Assembly: GCA_002423105.1 (NCBI GenBank) | Contig: DIUT01000029.1 | Coordinates: forward strand, 1-27,407 | Direction: 5' to 3' | Source: Geobacter sp. UBA6151 | GTDB lineage: Bacteria; Desulfobacterota; Desulfuromonadia; Geobacterales; Pseudopelobacteraceae | Length of the DNA: 27,407 nucleotides | The notes under the pieces: model-generated | Seen by the model: only the letters and a program-made list of their open reading frames with translations | Databases searched by the model: none | Told to the model about the DNA's origin: nothing | Made by a program: the position numbers and the translations under genes | Shown here: one piece after another, positions 1-6,738 of the stretch | Position numbering within the stretch: the first letter of the stretch is position 1 | Layout of the letters: each line of letters begins with the position of its first letter

Positions 1-61
1 TACAGCTCTCAGTCATATATAACGTACTTAAAAAGTTGATTTGGAAGGGCAAAAGGACTAG

Positions 62-331
62 TTGGTAAAGTTTTTAAGAACGTCCCCCTTTCTGGCTCAA
101 AACGGCATGGCGCTCTGCCGCCTGTGCCACTGGACATTTGACGAAGGTTTGATCACGGTTTCCGGTGTGTATGCCGTGATTGTCTCAAAACAGTTGTCCG
201 CTAACAACAACATCCCCAGCCATATGATGACCCTCTCCGGTCGCGGCATTATCGGCCCTGCCGAGCAAATATTATGGCCGGACTTGGACGCGCTTCATTG
301 GCATCAACAGAAAGTTTTCCGTAAATATTGA
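62..331 (+). pseudogene. HNH endonuclease, C-terminal remnant
   Basis: The readable frame carries the C-terminal part of an HNH-type (HNH_2-like) restriction endonuclease. It shows the 'NGMALCRLCHWTFDEGLI' block, which resembles the second half of the HNH motif, followed by a tail ending 'WPDLDALHWHQQKVFRK', as in this family. The usual N-terminal domain and the first half of the HNH motif are absent. An in-frame stop lies at 59-61, and the other frames of bases 1-61 do not continue the family. The nominal TTG start at 62 is therefore probably not a real start, and family-like sequence begins near base 95. I read this as a decayed 5'-truncated fragment. Whether the break is a deletion or an insertion upstream of the window cannot be decided here. 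Confidence 0.6.
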
Positions 332-339
332 TGTTTCTG

Positions 340-367
340 ATCGTTCTGCTGACGTCAGCAAAACGAT
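340..367. repeat. palindrome, copy 1 of 3 (GACGTC centre)
   Basis: A 28-bp inverted repeat with no spacer, 13 of 14 pairs matched (mismatch at 346/361), centred on GACGTC. With its left flank (from about 331) it matches the third copy, inside dinD, at roughly 32 of 39 positions. Read in the phase that puts GAC GTC in frame, it encodes VSDRSADVSK, close to the dinD residues VSDRFPDVRK. It lies between the HNH remnant and dinD. Confidence 0.75.
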
Positions 368-398
368 GCTTGTGAAACCCTGGACTACGATATCTCGA

Positions 399-426
399 AC
401 CATTTTGTTGACGTAAACAAAATGGT
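399..426. repeat. palindrome, copy 2 of 3 (GACGTA centre)
   Basis: A 28-bp inverted repeat, 13 of 14 pairs matched (mismatch at 410/415). In the same phase relative to the centre it encodes DISNHFVDVNKMV, the typical DinD-type HF.DV.KM motif. It sits 59 bp from copy 1, so the two are not in a common reading frame. It ends 35 bp before the dinD start. Confidence 0.75.
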
Positions 427-461
427 CGTCTGCATTTCGACGCTCAGAATAGGAAGCCAGC

Positions 462-729
462 ATGCAAAGTGACATCATCATCCAACTACACAAAAATTTC
501 GAGGATTACGCTCGTCAGATTGATGGTGAGGAGTTCTGGTTTGCCCGTGACCTGCTGGGGCTTCTTGGATATGCCAAATGGGGAAAACTTTGCCAAGGTT
601 ATCGATAAGGCCAAGATTGCCTGCCAAACCGCCGGGCATGAGGTCTCTGATCGTTTTCCTGACGTCAGGAAAATGATCCAGCTTGGTAAGGGAGCTGAAC
701 AAGAGGTTGAAGACATCGCCCTTACCCGC
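462..729 (+). pseudogene. dinD: dinD-like gene, frameshifted and truncated
   Basis: Translation from ATG 462, preceded by AGGAAG at 451-456, gives MQSDIIIQLHKNFEDY..., then 'FWFARDLLGLLGYAKWG', the N-terminal BRO/DinD-type domain. That frame stops soon after base 600. The family sequence resumes in the next frame as 'FAKVIDKAKIACQTAGHEVSD' and 'IQLGKGAEQEVEDIALTR'. One extra G in the GGGG run near 577-581 would explain the shift. Similarity ends at about 729, just where DinD proteins continue with R-Y-A-C-Y-L-type sequence, so the C-terminal two thirds are missing. DinD is an SOS-induced protein in E. coli. The gene here is almost certainly inactive. The third palindrome lies within its reading frame. 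Confidence 0.75.
649..678. repeat. palindrome, copy 3 of 3, inside dinD
   Basis: A 30-bp inverted repeat with 14 of 15 pairs matched; the single exception at 653/674 would be a G-U pair in RNA. It is centred on GACGTC at 661-666. Here it is in-frame coding sequence of the dinD remnant (SDRFPDVRKMI). E. coli DinD has a comparable block (DDHFEEILDMV, from memory), so this copy may be the native one and the two upstream copies derived from it. Confidence 0.75.
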
Positions 730-836
730 GGGCTTCGCGTGAGCAACTGCTTTTTAAGGATAAATCATTCTTGCTTTACAGCTGGTGACAACGTATGGTT
801 GTTATCAGCTCACAACCTTTTTTTCTGAAAGCTGGC

Positions 837-1199
837 ATGAAGCATTCACAAGAAATAGGACTCGATACCCTGCTGGATCTGCATGGAATTACCTACCGTC
901 TGGATAAGGGATACTGGGTCAAATTTGAAGCATATATGGTGACGGCCAGCGAGCAGATTCCCCACGGGATTTCATACTCGCTCACCCTTCATGACCGTAA
1001 CAATACGCGAGTAGTTGGTTTTGACAATGCCCATGGCTGCCCACCACCAAAACGAAAAAAGTTTGGTGGACGTCGGCTGGCTTGGGATCACCAGCACCAT
1101 CAGGAAAATATCCTGTTGTACGAGTATGAGTCGGCAGTCCAGTTACTGGAAGATTTTTGGAAAGAGGTAGAGCAGGTTATTGATGGAGGCAACAAATGA
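837..1199 (+). CDS. TumE-like toxin (DUF6516 type)
   Basis: The 120-residue product has the core seen in TumE-family (DUF6516) toxins of type II toxin-antitoxin systems: 'LHGITYRLDKGYWVKFEA', 'PHGISYSLTLHDRNN', 'VVGFDNAH', 'WDHQHHQ' and 'AVQLLEDFWKEVEQVI'. ATG 837 is preferred to ATG 795 because family-like sequence starts there and the extra 14 residues look random; neither has a strong ribosome binding site. The stop codon overlaps the start of the next gene (ATGA), the usual arrangement for a toxin-antitoxin pair. Family members are thought to act on RNA or translation, but no catalytic residues can be assigned by eye. Confidence 0.7.
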   Translation: MKHSQEIGLDTLLDLHGITYRLDKGYWVKFEAYMVTASEQIPHGISYSLTLHDRNNTRVVGFDNAHGCPPPKRKKFGGRRLAWDHQHHQENILLYEYESAVQLLEDFWKEVEQVIDGGNK

Positions 1200-1555
1200 A
1201 GAAAAGCGTGAATGTCGGGATTTTATCACGGGATGAGTTCAAGCAGCGGACTATTGCCATCGCAAAAGGGGAATACAAGCCTCAGAAAGATGAACCTAAA
1301 ATCTGGTTTGAGTCATTACAGTCTTTTGCTCAGGTTTTGAGTGACGATAATCGGATGCTGCTGCATGTCATTGAAGAACAGAAGCCCAAGTCCATTAGTG
1401 AATTGGGAGTACTGACTGGACGCAATAAAAGCAATCTTTCCAGGACGCTGCATACCTTGGCAGGCTACGGTATTGTTGATCTGGTGCGGAACAGTGCTCG
1501 GGAGTTAATACCCCAGGTCAAGGCTACCCACTTCAAGCTTGAGGTGGGGATATAG
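1196..1555 (+). CDS. TumA-like antitoxin, winged-helix DNA-binding protein (HVO_A0114 type)
   Basis: The 119-residue product has a MarR/ArsR-like winged helix in its second half: 'LLHVIEEQKPKSISELGVLTGRNKSNLSRTLHTLAGYGIVDL' is a clear helix-turn-helix plus wing, here about residues 57-100. This matches the regulator usually encoded next to TumE toxins. The start overlaps the toxin stop by 4 bases, so the two are probably translated together. Its expected roles are neutralising the toxin and repressing the pair. The order toxin-then-antitoxin is the reverse of most type II pairs but common for this family. Confidence 0.72.
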   Translation: MKKSVNVGILSRDEFKQRTIAIAKGEYKPQKDEPKIWFESLQSFAQVLSDDNRMLLHVIEEQKPKSISELGVLTGRNKSNLSRTLHTLAGYGIVDLVRNSARELIPQVKATHFKLEVGI

Positions 1556-1647
1556 TTTGACTTGCTTTCCTTCAGCGCTCACAAATTTTACGGACACAAG
1601 GGGTTAGTGTCGAATAATATTCTCGCAAAAAACAGACTGAAAGCATT

Positions 1648-2892
1648 TTAATAATCCAGCCACCACCACGGCACGGCAACCACCTTTGAGTGTAGCCACA
1701 GCACGTTGTCGCCACTGTGAACCAACACCCCCAACTGTGCCTGCGGGTGTTCACCCATAAAGGCAAGCAGGCTGGCTGCATCATGGATGGTGGGCTTTGC
1801 AGTGAGTTTTACCTCTACTGGCAACAGCTTTCTTCCGTGCTCAATAACAAAATCCACCTCACGTTTTGTGGTGGTGCGCCAGTAATAGATTGTGGCAGGC
1901 GGTGTCATGGTCTGGCAGAGCGCCTTGAGATGCAGGTACACGAGCGTTTCAAAAAAACCACCCAGCTCGCGGCTTTTCTGAAGTGACTCAGTATCATTAT
2001 AGCCAGAAAGAAAAACAGCCAGGGCTGGATCAAGGAAAAAGAGTTTGGGCGATTTTACAATGCGCTTTGTTCTGCTGGCATAATAGGCCGGAACCCGATG
2101 GATGATGTTTGAGACTTCCAGCAGTTTTATGTAGCGATGGGCCGTTGGTTGCGAGAGGGCGCAATCTTTGGCAACATCTGACTGGTTGAGAATATTGCCG
2201 GTTCGTAGCGCCAGGGTCTGCATGAGCTTACGAAAATCGATCAGCGAATCCACTTGGGACAGTTCTCGCAAATCACGCTCAAGGTAGGTCTTGATGTAGC
2301 CGTCAAGCCAGACCAGCACCTGATCCGGCGTGGTTAATTCCATCACCGGCGGCATAAAGCCTCTGATAAGGGTGGTCATCAGATCCTGATCAGGCGGTTC
2401 ACAACCACTGATCTGCGGTTGTTCCTGCCAGAGCAGATTGAAGTTGACGGATTCCCTGCTGGATAGCTCACCCAGGGTCATCGGCAGCATATCCACATAT
2501 ACGGCGCGCCCTGCCAGTGATTCCGTTACCTTTTCCATCAGGTACAGATTGGCTGAGCCGGAGATGATGAATCTCTTTTTCCGGTTGGAAGCATCAACGG
2601 CAAGTTTTATGGCATGGAACAGGGATGGAAGTTTCTGTGCTTCATCAATAATAATGTTGTCAGTGTCATGCCACAGGCTCTGGGGGTCTCGCCGTGCCTG
2701 GTCCAACAGGGCATAATCATCCATGGTGACATAGGTATGATCCGGGAATTCATGCCGGAGCATGGTGCTCTTGCCGACTTGCCTGGCGCCGGTTACCACA
2801 ACAACGGGAATAGCAGTAGATATCTTTCTGATATAGCTGGATATTCTGCGTTGCCTGTAATTTGATTCAGTATGTGAATAGATTTCATTCAT
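1648..2892 (-). CDS. AAA family ATPase with DUF4143 domain
   Basis: The 414-residue product has a P-loop ATPase domain (AAA_14) at the N-terminus: Walker A 'GARQVGKST' near residues 35-43, Walker B 'NIIIDEAQKLP' near 78-88 and sensor-like 'FIISGSANLYLMEKV'. A DUF4143 C-terminal half follows: 'YIKTYLERDLRELSQV', a winged-helix-like block with 'SQPTAHRYIKLLEVSNII', then 'YYWRTTTKREVDFVIEHG...LLPVEVKLT'. The last block resembles a PD-(D/E)XK-type nuclease fold (D, E-V-K), which is an inference. These proteins are common in accessory regions and their cellular role is not established. The ATG at 2892 lacks a recognisable ribosome binding site, so the start is uncertain. The gene converges with the TumE/TumA pair and looks complete. 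Confidence 0.85.
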   Translation of the reverse strand: MNEIYSHTESNYRQRRISSYIRKISTAIPVVVVTGARQVGKSTMLRHEFPDHTYVTMDDYALLDQARRDPQSLWHDTDNIIIDEAQKLPSLFHAIKLAVDASNRKKRFIISGSANLYLMEKVTESLAGRAVYVDMLPMTLGELSSRESVNFNLLWQEQPQISGCEPPDQDLMTTLIRGFMPPVMELTTPDQVLVWLDGYIKTYLERDLRELSQVDSLIDFRKLMQTLALRTGNILNQSDVAKDCALSQPTAHRYIKLLEVSNIIHRVPAYYASRTKRIVKSPKLFFLDPALAVFLSGYNDTESLQKSRELGGFFETLVYLHLKALCQTMTPPATIYYWRTTTKREVDFVIEHGRKLLPVEVKLTAKPTIHDAASLLAFMGEHPQAQLGVLVHSGDNVLWLHSKVVAVPWWWLDY

Positions 2893-2943
2893 GTTGTGTG
2901 ACTAGCATAAATATCAGAGCAAAACAATATTTTTTCACCAGAT

Positions 2944-3190
2944 TCAGGCGATAAACTCCAGATAATTATCACGGTTTATCAAATTCCACGTTGCCTCGGG
3001 ATAGCCCATTGTCCACTCCTTCGGCCCACGGGGCTTGGCCTTGCCCCATTTGATATCGTATCCGTGCAGCTTCCCGTCCCGCTCCTCCACAAGGTCCAGC
3101 TCTTTTTTCGTATAGGTGCGCCAGAAGTAGTTGTTGGCCGTTTCCCTTAGATACTCCTGGCGCTTGAACCGTTCCATGACCAGCAATACC
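2944..3190 (-). pseudogene. DUF4143 ATPase, C-terminal remnant
   Basis: The frame encodes only the last part of a second DUF4143 protein: 'MERFKRQEYLRETANNYFWR', 'TKKELDLVEERDGKLHGYDIKWGKAK' and 'YPEATWNLINRDNYLEFI'. This corresponds to the C-terminal nuclease-like module and tail of this family. Everything upstream (P-loop, DUF4143 core) is missing, and sequence before about 3190 in this frame does not look like the family. It is not the missing end of the neighbouring ATPase, which has its own C-terminus. The Phd-type antitoxin gene's promoter region starts exactly where the remnant ends, suggesting the pair replaced the 5' part of the gene. Confidence 0.65.
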
Positions 3191-3191
3191 A

Positions 3192-3221
3192 TTGACAGTA
3201 TTCTTAATAGTGTGATTGAAT
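3192..3221 (+). promoter_or_regulatory. possible promoter of the Phd/RelE-type pair
   Basis: TTGACA at 3192-3197 is followed after 18 bases by TTGAAT at 3216-3221 (4 of 6 to the -10 consensus). An AGTG...CACT inverted repeat spans the -10 area, which would suit autorepression by the antitoxin. This is inference from sequence alone. Confidence 0.4.
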
Positions 3222-3251
3222 GCACTGTAAAAAATGTTACGGAGGTTGGCA

Positions 3252-3506
3252 ATGCCGCAGATATCTGCAAATGATTTGAAAATTAAAGGAGTTTCTGCAA
3301 TTGAAGCCATGCTTGCTACTCAACCGGAAGCGGTAATTTCCGTTCGCGGCAAGGAGCGGTTTGTCGTTATGGATATGGAGCATTATCATTACCTGCGTGA
3401 ATGCGAACTGGAATCGGCTCTGGCCCAGACCCGTGCCGATCTTGCAGAAGGGCGCTTTGTCAAAGGGAGCGTAGAAGATCACCTGGCCCGCCTTAAGGCT
3501 GCATAA
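3252..3506 (+). CDS. Phd/YefM-type antitoxin
   Basis: The 84-residue product begins MPQISANDLKIKGVSAIEAML and continues 'EAVISVRGKERFVVMDMEHYHYLRE', the N-terminal DNA-binding fold of Phd/YefM antitoxins. The acidic, helical C-terminus ('LAEGRFVKGSVEDHLARL') would wrap the toxin. ATG 3252 is chosen because GGAGG lies at 3241-3245 at good spacing; an upstream in-frame start at 3234 lies before that site. The stop overlaps the toxin ATG by one base (TAATG), so the two are probably translated together. It likely represses its own promoter. Confidence 0.85.
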   Translation: MPQISANDLKIKGVSAIEAMLATQPEAVISVRGKERFVVMDMEHYHYLRECELESALAQTRADLAEGRFVKGSVEDHLARLKAA

Positions 3507-3781
3507 TGAACTGGTCCCTGGTATTTACCGAACAGTACGAAAAACGCGCCTTTCGTTTTTTGAAACACCACCCTGAACTTGAAAAGCAGTATCTGAAGAC
3601 ACTGCAACTACTGGAGGCCAACCCACACCATCCCTCATTGCGTCTGCATCCGCTGTCGGGGCGACTCTCTGGATTACACTCGGTCTCCATCAACCTGTCT
3701 TATCGCATCACCCTTGAATTCATTTTTAAAGATCAGGAAATTATTCCGGTAAAAGTTGGCAACCACGATACGGTGTATTGA
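3506..3781 (+). CDS. RelE/YafQ-family toxin
   Basis: The 91-residue product fits the RelE/ParE superfamily: 'FTEQYEKRAFRFLKHHPELEKQYLKTLQLLEANPHHP', then 'LHPLSGRLSGLHSVSINLSYRITLEF' and the tail 'VKVGNHDTVY'. The L.G...G..S..I...YRI pattern and the final G.HD.VY are typical. Family toxins cleave mRNA at the ribosome or, for ParE members, poison gyrase; the YafQ-like tail favours an mRNA interferase. Length is normal and the gene looks intact. It is the second gene of the pair, directly after the antitoxin. Confidence 0.85.
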   Translation: MNWSLVFTEQYEKRAFRFLKHHPELEKQYLKTLQLLEANPHHPSLRLHPLSGRLSGLHSVSINLSYRITLEFIFKDQEIIPVKVGNHDTVY

Positions 3782-3839
3782 GTAAACAGGGATGCTTCCC
3801 GTATTAATTGGCAGCAGATGATTTCCGGAAAAGATTCAC

Positions 3840-3870
3840 TTGACAGTAACCGCTAATCTTGGCATCTGTA
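3840..3870 (+). promoter_or_regulatory. possible promoter of the cobalt operon
   Basis: TTGACA at 3840-3845 is a perfect -35 hexamer about 100 bases upstream of the riboswitch core. No convincing -10 is seen at 17-19 bases (CATCTG or TCTGTA), so the assignment is weak. Confidence 0.3.
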
Positions 3871-3939
3871 CACGCGACTGCAACAGTCGGAAACGAAAGA
3901 ACATATTCTGCCGGAACAGGGCGGAAGCCGAATACCGGA

Positions 3940-4105
3940 TCACGGTGCCCGCAAGGGCTTGATAGGGAAGAGGGGTGCAGTTCCATTGGAACGAGTCCCC
4001 CGCGGACCCGCCGCTGTAAGCGAGGACAAAGGGCAAAGATGTCACTGACCGGAAGGTTGGGAAGACGCCCGGAGGATGAATCGCGAGCCAGAAGACCTGC
4101 CTGAT
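3940..4105 (+). promoter_or_regulatory. cobalamin (B12) riboswitch
   Basis: The segment follows the cobalamin aptamer layout: 'GGTGCCCGCAAGGGCTTGA' then 'AGGGAAGAGGGGTGCAG', the CCCCCGC-GG-CCGCTGTAAG core (about 3996-4020), GTCACTGACC near 4041-4050, GGGAAGACG, GGATGAA, and the B12 box 'GAGCCAGAAGACCTGCC' at about 4085-4101. It lies directly upstream of cobalt transporter genes and is followed by an intrinsic terminator, so cobalamin binding should favour termination before cbiM. Boundaries are approximate because helix P1 was not folded computationally. Confidence 0.93.
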
Positions 4106-4170
4106 CCCAGCACTCACCAGTCCCGATGGTAAAGGGAGAGTGAAACCATTACCAGACTTTAAATACGGAA

Positions 4171-4206
4171 AGTCCGCATGATGCCTCAGCATATGCGGAC
4201 TTTTTT
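4171..4206 (+). terminator. intrinsic terminator of the cobalamin riboswitch
   Basis: A perfect 9-bp stem (AGTCCGCAT at 4171-4179 with ATGCGGACT at 4193-4201) is followed by six T (4201-4206). It lies between the aptamer and cbiM, as expected for the expression platform. TGGTAA and TTACCA near 4127-4155 could take part in an alternative fold. Confidence 0.85.
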
Positions 4207-4257
4207 AGTGCCTGAGGGTTGCTGGTGGTTTCAATACACAACAAAGGAGAAAAACAT

Positions 4258-4932
4258 ATGCACATCATGGAAGGATTTCTGCCCCCGGCACATACCGCCA
4301 TCTGGTACGGGGTCTCGCTGCCTTTTGTCGCAGCCGGTGTCGTTGCTGTCCGCAAGACCCTGCGGGAGCATCCGGAGACCCGACTTCTGCTGGGCGCCTC
4401 AGGAGCGTTTGCCTTTGTGCTGTCTGCTCTGAAGATACCTTCGGTGACCGGTAGTTGCTCCCATCCCACCGGCGTCGGTCTGGGGGCCGTGCTCTTCGGG
4501 CCATCGGTAATGACGGTGCTGGGCGGTATCGTGCTGCTGTTTCAGGCGCTGTTGCTGGCCCACGGCGGACTGACTACCCTGGGTGCCAATATCTTTTCCA
4601 TGGCGGTTGTCGGTCCCTGGGTTGCCTGGGGTATCTATCGTGGGGGTACGGCGGTTGGGCTGTCCAGAGGGGTCGCGGTATTTCTGGCCGCCAGTCTGGG
4701 TGATATGGCCACCTACTGCATGACCTCAGTGCAACTGGCCCTGGCTTTTCCCGATGCTGTCAGCGGTATTGTCGGCTCTCTGGTCAAGTTCGGCGGCATC
4801 TTTGCCCTGACCCAGATTCCTTTGGCCATTACCGAAGGGTTGCTGACCGTGGCGGTGATGCGGATTCTGGAGCACTACAGCCGCCCTGATCTGGCAAGCC
4901 TGCGGCTGCTGGCAAAGGAGAAAGCCGTATGA
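4258..4932 (+). CDS. cbiM: cobalt ECF transporter, substrate-binding membrane subunit CbiM
   Basis: CbiM is the substrate-capture membrane protein of the CbiMNQO energy-coupling-factor importer. The start MHIMEGFLPPAH is the family signature, whose N-terminal amino group and His2 bind the metal. ATG 4258 is fixed by that signature and by AAAGGAGA at 4243-4250; an in-frame extension to 4219 runs into leader sequence. The 224-residue product is full length and hydrophobic throughout, with several membrane helices and 'GSCSHPTGVGLGAVLFGP' near the middle. It is the first gene after the cobalamin riboswitch, which supports cobalt rather than nickel as substrate, and its stop overlaps cbiN (ATGA). 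Confidence 0.96.
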   Translation: MHIMEGFLPPAHTAIWYGVSLPFVAAGVVAVRKTLREHPETRLLLGASGAFAFVLSALKIPSVTGSCSHPTGVGLGAVLFGPSVMTVLGGIVLLFQALLLAHGGLTTLGANIFSMAVVGPWVAWGIYRGGTAVGLSRGVAVFLAASLGDMATYCMTSVQLALAFPDAVSGIVGSLVKFGGIFALTQIPLAITEGLLTVAVMRILEHYSRPDLASLRLLAKEKAV

Positions 4933-5249
4933 AGACAACCGTTCTCCTGATTCTTCTGGCCATTGTTATCTCCATTGCTCCCCTGTTCATGGTGAAAAAA
5001 CAGGGGGAGGGAATTTTCGGCGGCGCTGATGATCAGGCAAAGGCGCTGATAACCACGGTACAGCCTGATTACAAACCCTGGTTCTCTCCCATCTGGGAAC
5101 CTCCCAGTGGTGAGGTGGCCAGTCTGCTGTTTGCCTTGCAGGCGGCCATCGGTTCCGGTGTGCTTTTCTATTACATTGGCTATCGCAAGGGACGTTCCTC
5201 TGTTGAAACGGCAAAACCGGTAAAGGACGAACATGCATCAGCTGCTTGA
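4929..5249 (+). CDS. cbiN: cobalt transporter small subunit CbiN
   Basis: The 106-residue product has two membrane helices (about residues 4-22 and 64-84) joined by a periplasmic loop containing 'EGIFGGADDQAKALI' and 'YKPWFSPIWEPPSGEVASLLFALQAAIG', the hallmark of CbiN. In characterised systems CbiN associates with CbiM and is needed for metal insertion into its binding pocket. It overlaps cbiM by 4 bases and cbiQ by 17 bases, so translation of the operon is tightly coupled. Confidence 0.95.
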   Translation: MKTTVLLILLAIVISIAPLFMVKKQGEGIFGGADDQAKALITTVQPDYKPWFSPIWEPPSGEVASLLFALQAAIGSGVLFYYIGYRKGRSSVETAKPVKDEHASAA

Positions 5250-5991
5250 TTGCTGTGCCTACGACAACCGCTGGAGCCGACGGCATCCCCTGGAAAAGCT
5301 GGTCTTTGGCGGCGGGATGCTGTTGCTGGCGCTGCTGCTGCCGCCTCCCGGCGGTCTGGCCGTGCTGGCAACGGTTTCTGTCGTGACGTTGCTGGGACCG
5401 CGTATCAATCCGCTGGTCTACCTGAAGGTGCTGGCGCTGCCTTTTTTCTTCATTCTGCTGGGGATCGGTTCGGTGCTGATCTCCCTTTCACTGGAGCAAG
5501 GTTCCTTCAGCCTGGGGCTTGCGCCGCAGGGGGCGGAGCTGGCCTGGAAGCTGCTGAACCGCGCTTTGGGGGCCAGCAGCGCCATGCTGTTTCTGGCTCT
5601 GACCACACCCATAGCAGAATGGATTGCACTGGTGCGCCATCCGGCCTTGCGGGAAGTGGGCGATCTGGCGTTGCTGATCTACCGTTTCATCTTTACCTTT
5701 TTTCGTACCGCCCAGACCCTGCGTACCGCCCAGGAGGCCCGCAACGGCTATCGTACCCTGCGTACCGGCATGCATTCTGCGGGGCTGTTGCTGAGCCGCC
5801 TGCTGATCCGGGTGCTGGATCGGGTGCGGGGCATGGAGACCGGCATGGCGGTGCGGGGGTATGAGGGCCAGATGCTGTTGCTGACCCGCCAGGAGCGGCT
5901 GTCATGGCGGTCGGTTACCGGATTTCTGGCAGTGGAGGCACTACTGGCCATGGTTGTACTGCTGGCACCCTGGGTACATTATGTCGGCTGA
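5233..5991 (+). CDS. cbiQ: cobalt ECF transporter, transmembrane T component CbiQ
   Basis: The 252-residue membrane protein has hydrophobic segments near residues 27-60, 62-85, 108-125 and 230-250, and the cytoplasmic coupling region with two short helices ('AQEARNGYRTLRTG' and 'RVRGMETGMAVRGYEG'). The latter resembles the A-R-G motifs with which T components grip the ATPase. ATG 5233 is preceded by AAAGGA at about 5222-5227. It begins inside the end of cbiN and its end overlaps cbiO. Length is normal. Confidence 0.94.
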   Translation: MHQLLDCCAYDNRWSRRHPLEKLVFGGGMLLLALLLPPPGGLAVLATVSVVTLLGPRINPLVYLKVLALPFFFILLGIGSVLISLSLEQGSFSLGLAPQGAELAWKLLNRALGASSAMLFLALTTPIAEWIALVRHPALREVGDLALLIYRFIFTFFRTAQTLRTAQEARNGYRTLRTGMHSAGLLLSRLLIRVLDRVRGMETGMAVRGYEGQMLLLTRQERLSWRSVTGFLAVEALLAMVVLLAPWVHYVG

Positions 5992-6715
5992 AGCGATGCT
6001 TGAGGTGCGAGGGGTAGGCTACAGCCATGATCATGGGGTGGTGGCCTTGCGTAACGCCAATCTGGCGGTGAAGCGCGGTGTGCGCACGGCGCTCCTGGGC
6101 AATAACGGTGCCGGTAAGACCACCTTGTTCCTGCACCTGCTGGGAATCCTGCGCCCCTCTTGCGGTGAGATACTGCTGGATGGCCGTCCGGTTGAGTACG
6201 GACGGAAGTTTGTGGGAAAGTGGCGGCAGCGGGTGGGGATGTTGCTGCAAGATCCTGAAGACCAACTTTTTTCTGCCAATGTGGAGCAGGATGTCTCCTT
6301 TGGTCCCCTGGCCGCCGGGATGGACGAACAGCAGGCGCGGGAGCGGGTCGATCAGGCGCTGGAGGCGTTGGGGATTGAAGAACTGCGTCACCGTCCGGTA
6401 CATCTGCTGTCACATGGCCAGAAAAAGCGGGTTGCCCTGGCTGGTGTGCTGGCGCTTTCACCGGAGCTGCTTATACTTGACGAGCCCACTGCCGGACTGG
6501 ACCATCCGGGGCAGCGGCAGCTTCTGGCTGCCTTGCATGAACTGCACTGCCAGGGAACCGGTATCCTCTTTTCCACCCATGATATTCACCTTGCCCGCTC
6601 CTGGGCCGACGAGGTGGCGGTGATGGATCAGGGGACGGTCATCTGTCAGGGGCCGGTTGACAAAGTACTGAATGATCCGCTATTGATGCAGTTGCTGGGG
6701 TATGACGAATTCTGA
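5981..6715 (+). CDS. cbiO: cobalt ECF transporter ATPase CbiO
   Basis: CbiO powers cobalt import as the ABC ATPase of the complex. The 244-residue product shows Walker A 'GNNGAGKTT', Q-loop 'LLQDPEDQLFSANVEQDVSFGP', the signature 'LSHGQKKRVALAG', Walker B 'LLILDEP' with D-loop 'AGLDHPG', and the switch His in 'FSTHD'. LSHGQ in place of LSGGQ is usual for this subfamily as far as I recall. ATG 5981 overlaps the cbiQ stop and starts the conserved region; an earlier in-frame start (5954) would lie within cbiQ and adds nine unlikely residues. It is the last core gene of the operon. Confidence 0.95.
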   Translation: MSAEAMLEVRGVGYSHDHGVVALRNANLAVKRGVRTALLGNNGAGKTTLFLHLLGILRPSCGEILLDGRPVEYGRKFVGKWRQRVGMLLQDPEDQLFSANVEQDVSFGPLAAGMDEQQARERVDQALEALGIEELRHRPVHLLSHGQKKRVALAGVLALSPELLILDEPTAGLDHPGQRQLLAALHELHCQGTGILFSTHDIHLARSWADEVAVMDQGTVICQGPVDKVLNDPLLMQLLGYDEF

Positions 6716-6738
6716 ACGAAACAGGCAAGGAGCGTACG

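Noticed and set aside
340..678. Palindromes considered as a CRISPR array or LexA boxes
   Set aside because: Spacing is irregular (59 and 251 bp) with no spacers of constant length, and the sequences do not fit the E. coli or Geobacter-type LexA operators as I know them. One copy is coding sequence.
2969..3310. 113-codon minus-strand frame alongside the DUF4143 remnant
   Set aside because: It is the neighbouring frame of the remnant; the family-like residues are in the 2944-3190 frame.
5250..5864. 204-codon open frame overlapping cbiQ in another plus-strand frame
   Set aside because: Low-complexity Ala/Gly/Arg-rich translation; cbiQ in the other frame is a clear family member with operon overlaps.
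6408..6440. LSHGQ instead of LSGGQ in CbiO as a possible defect
   Set aside because: As far as I recall this variant is common in CbiO-type ATPases, and the other ATPase motifs are intact.
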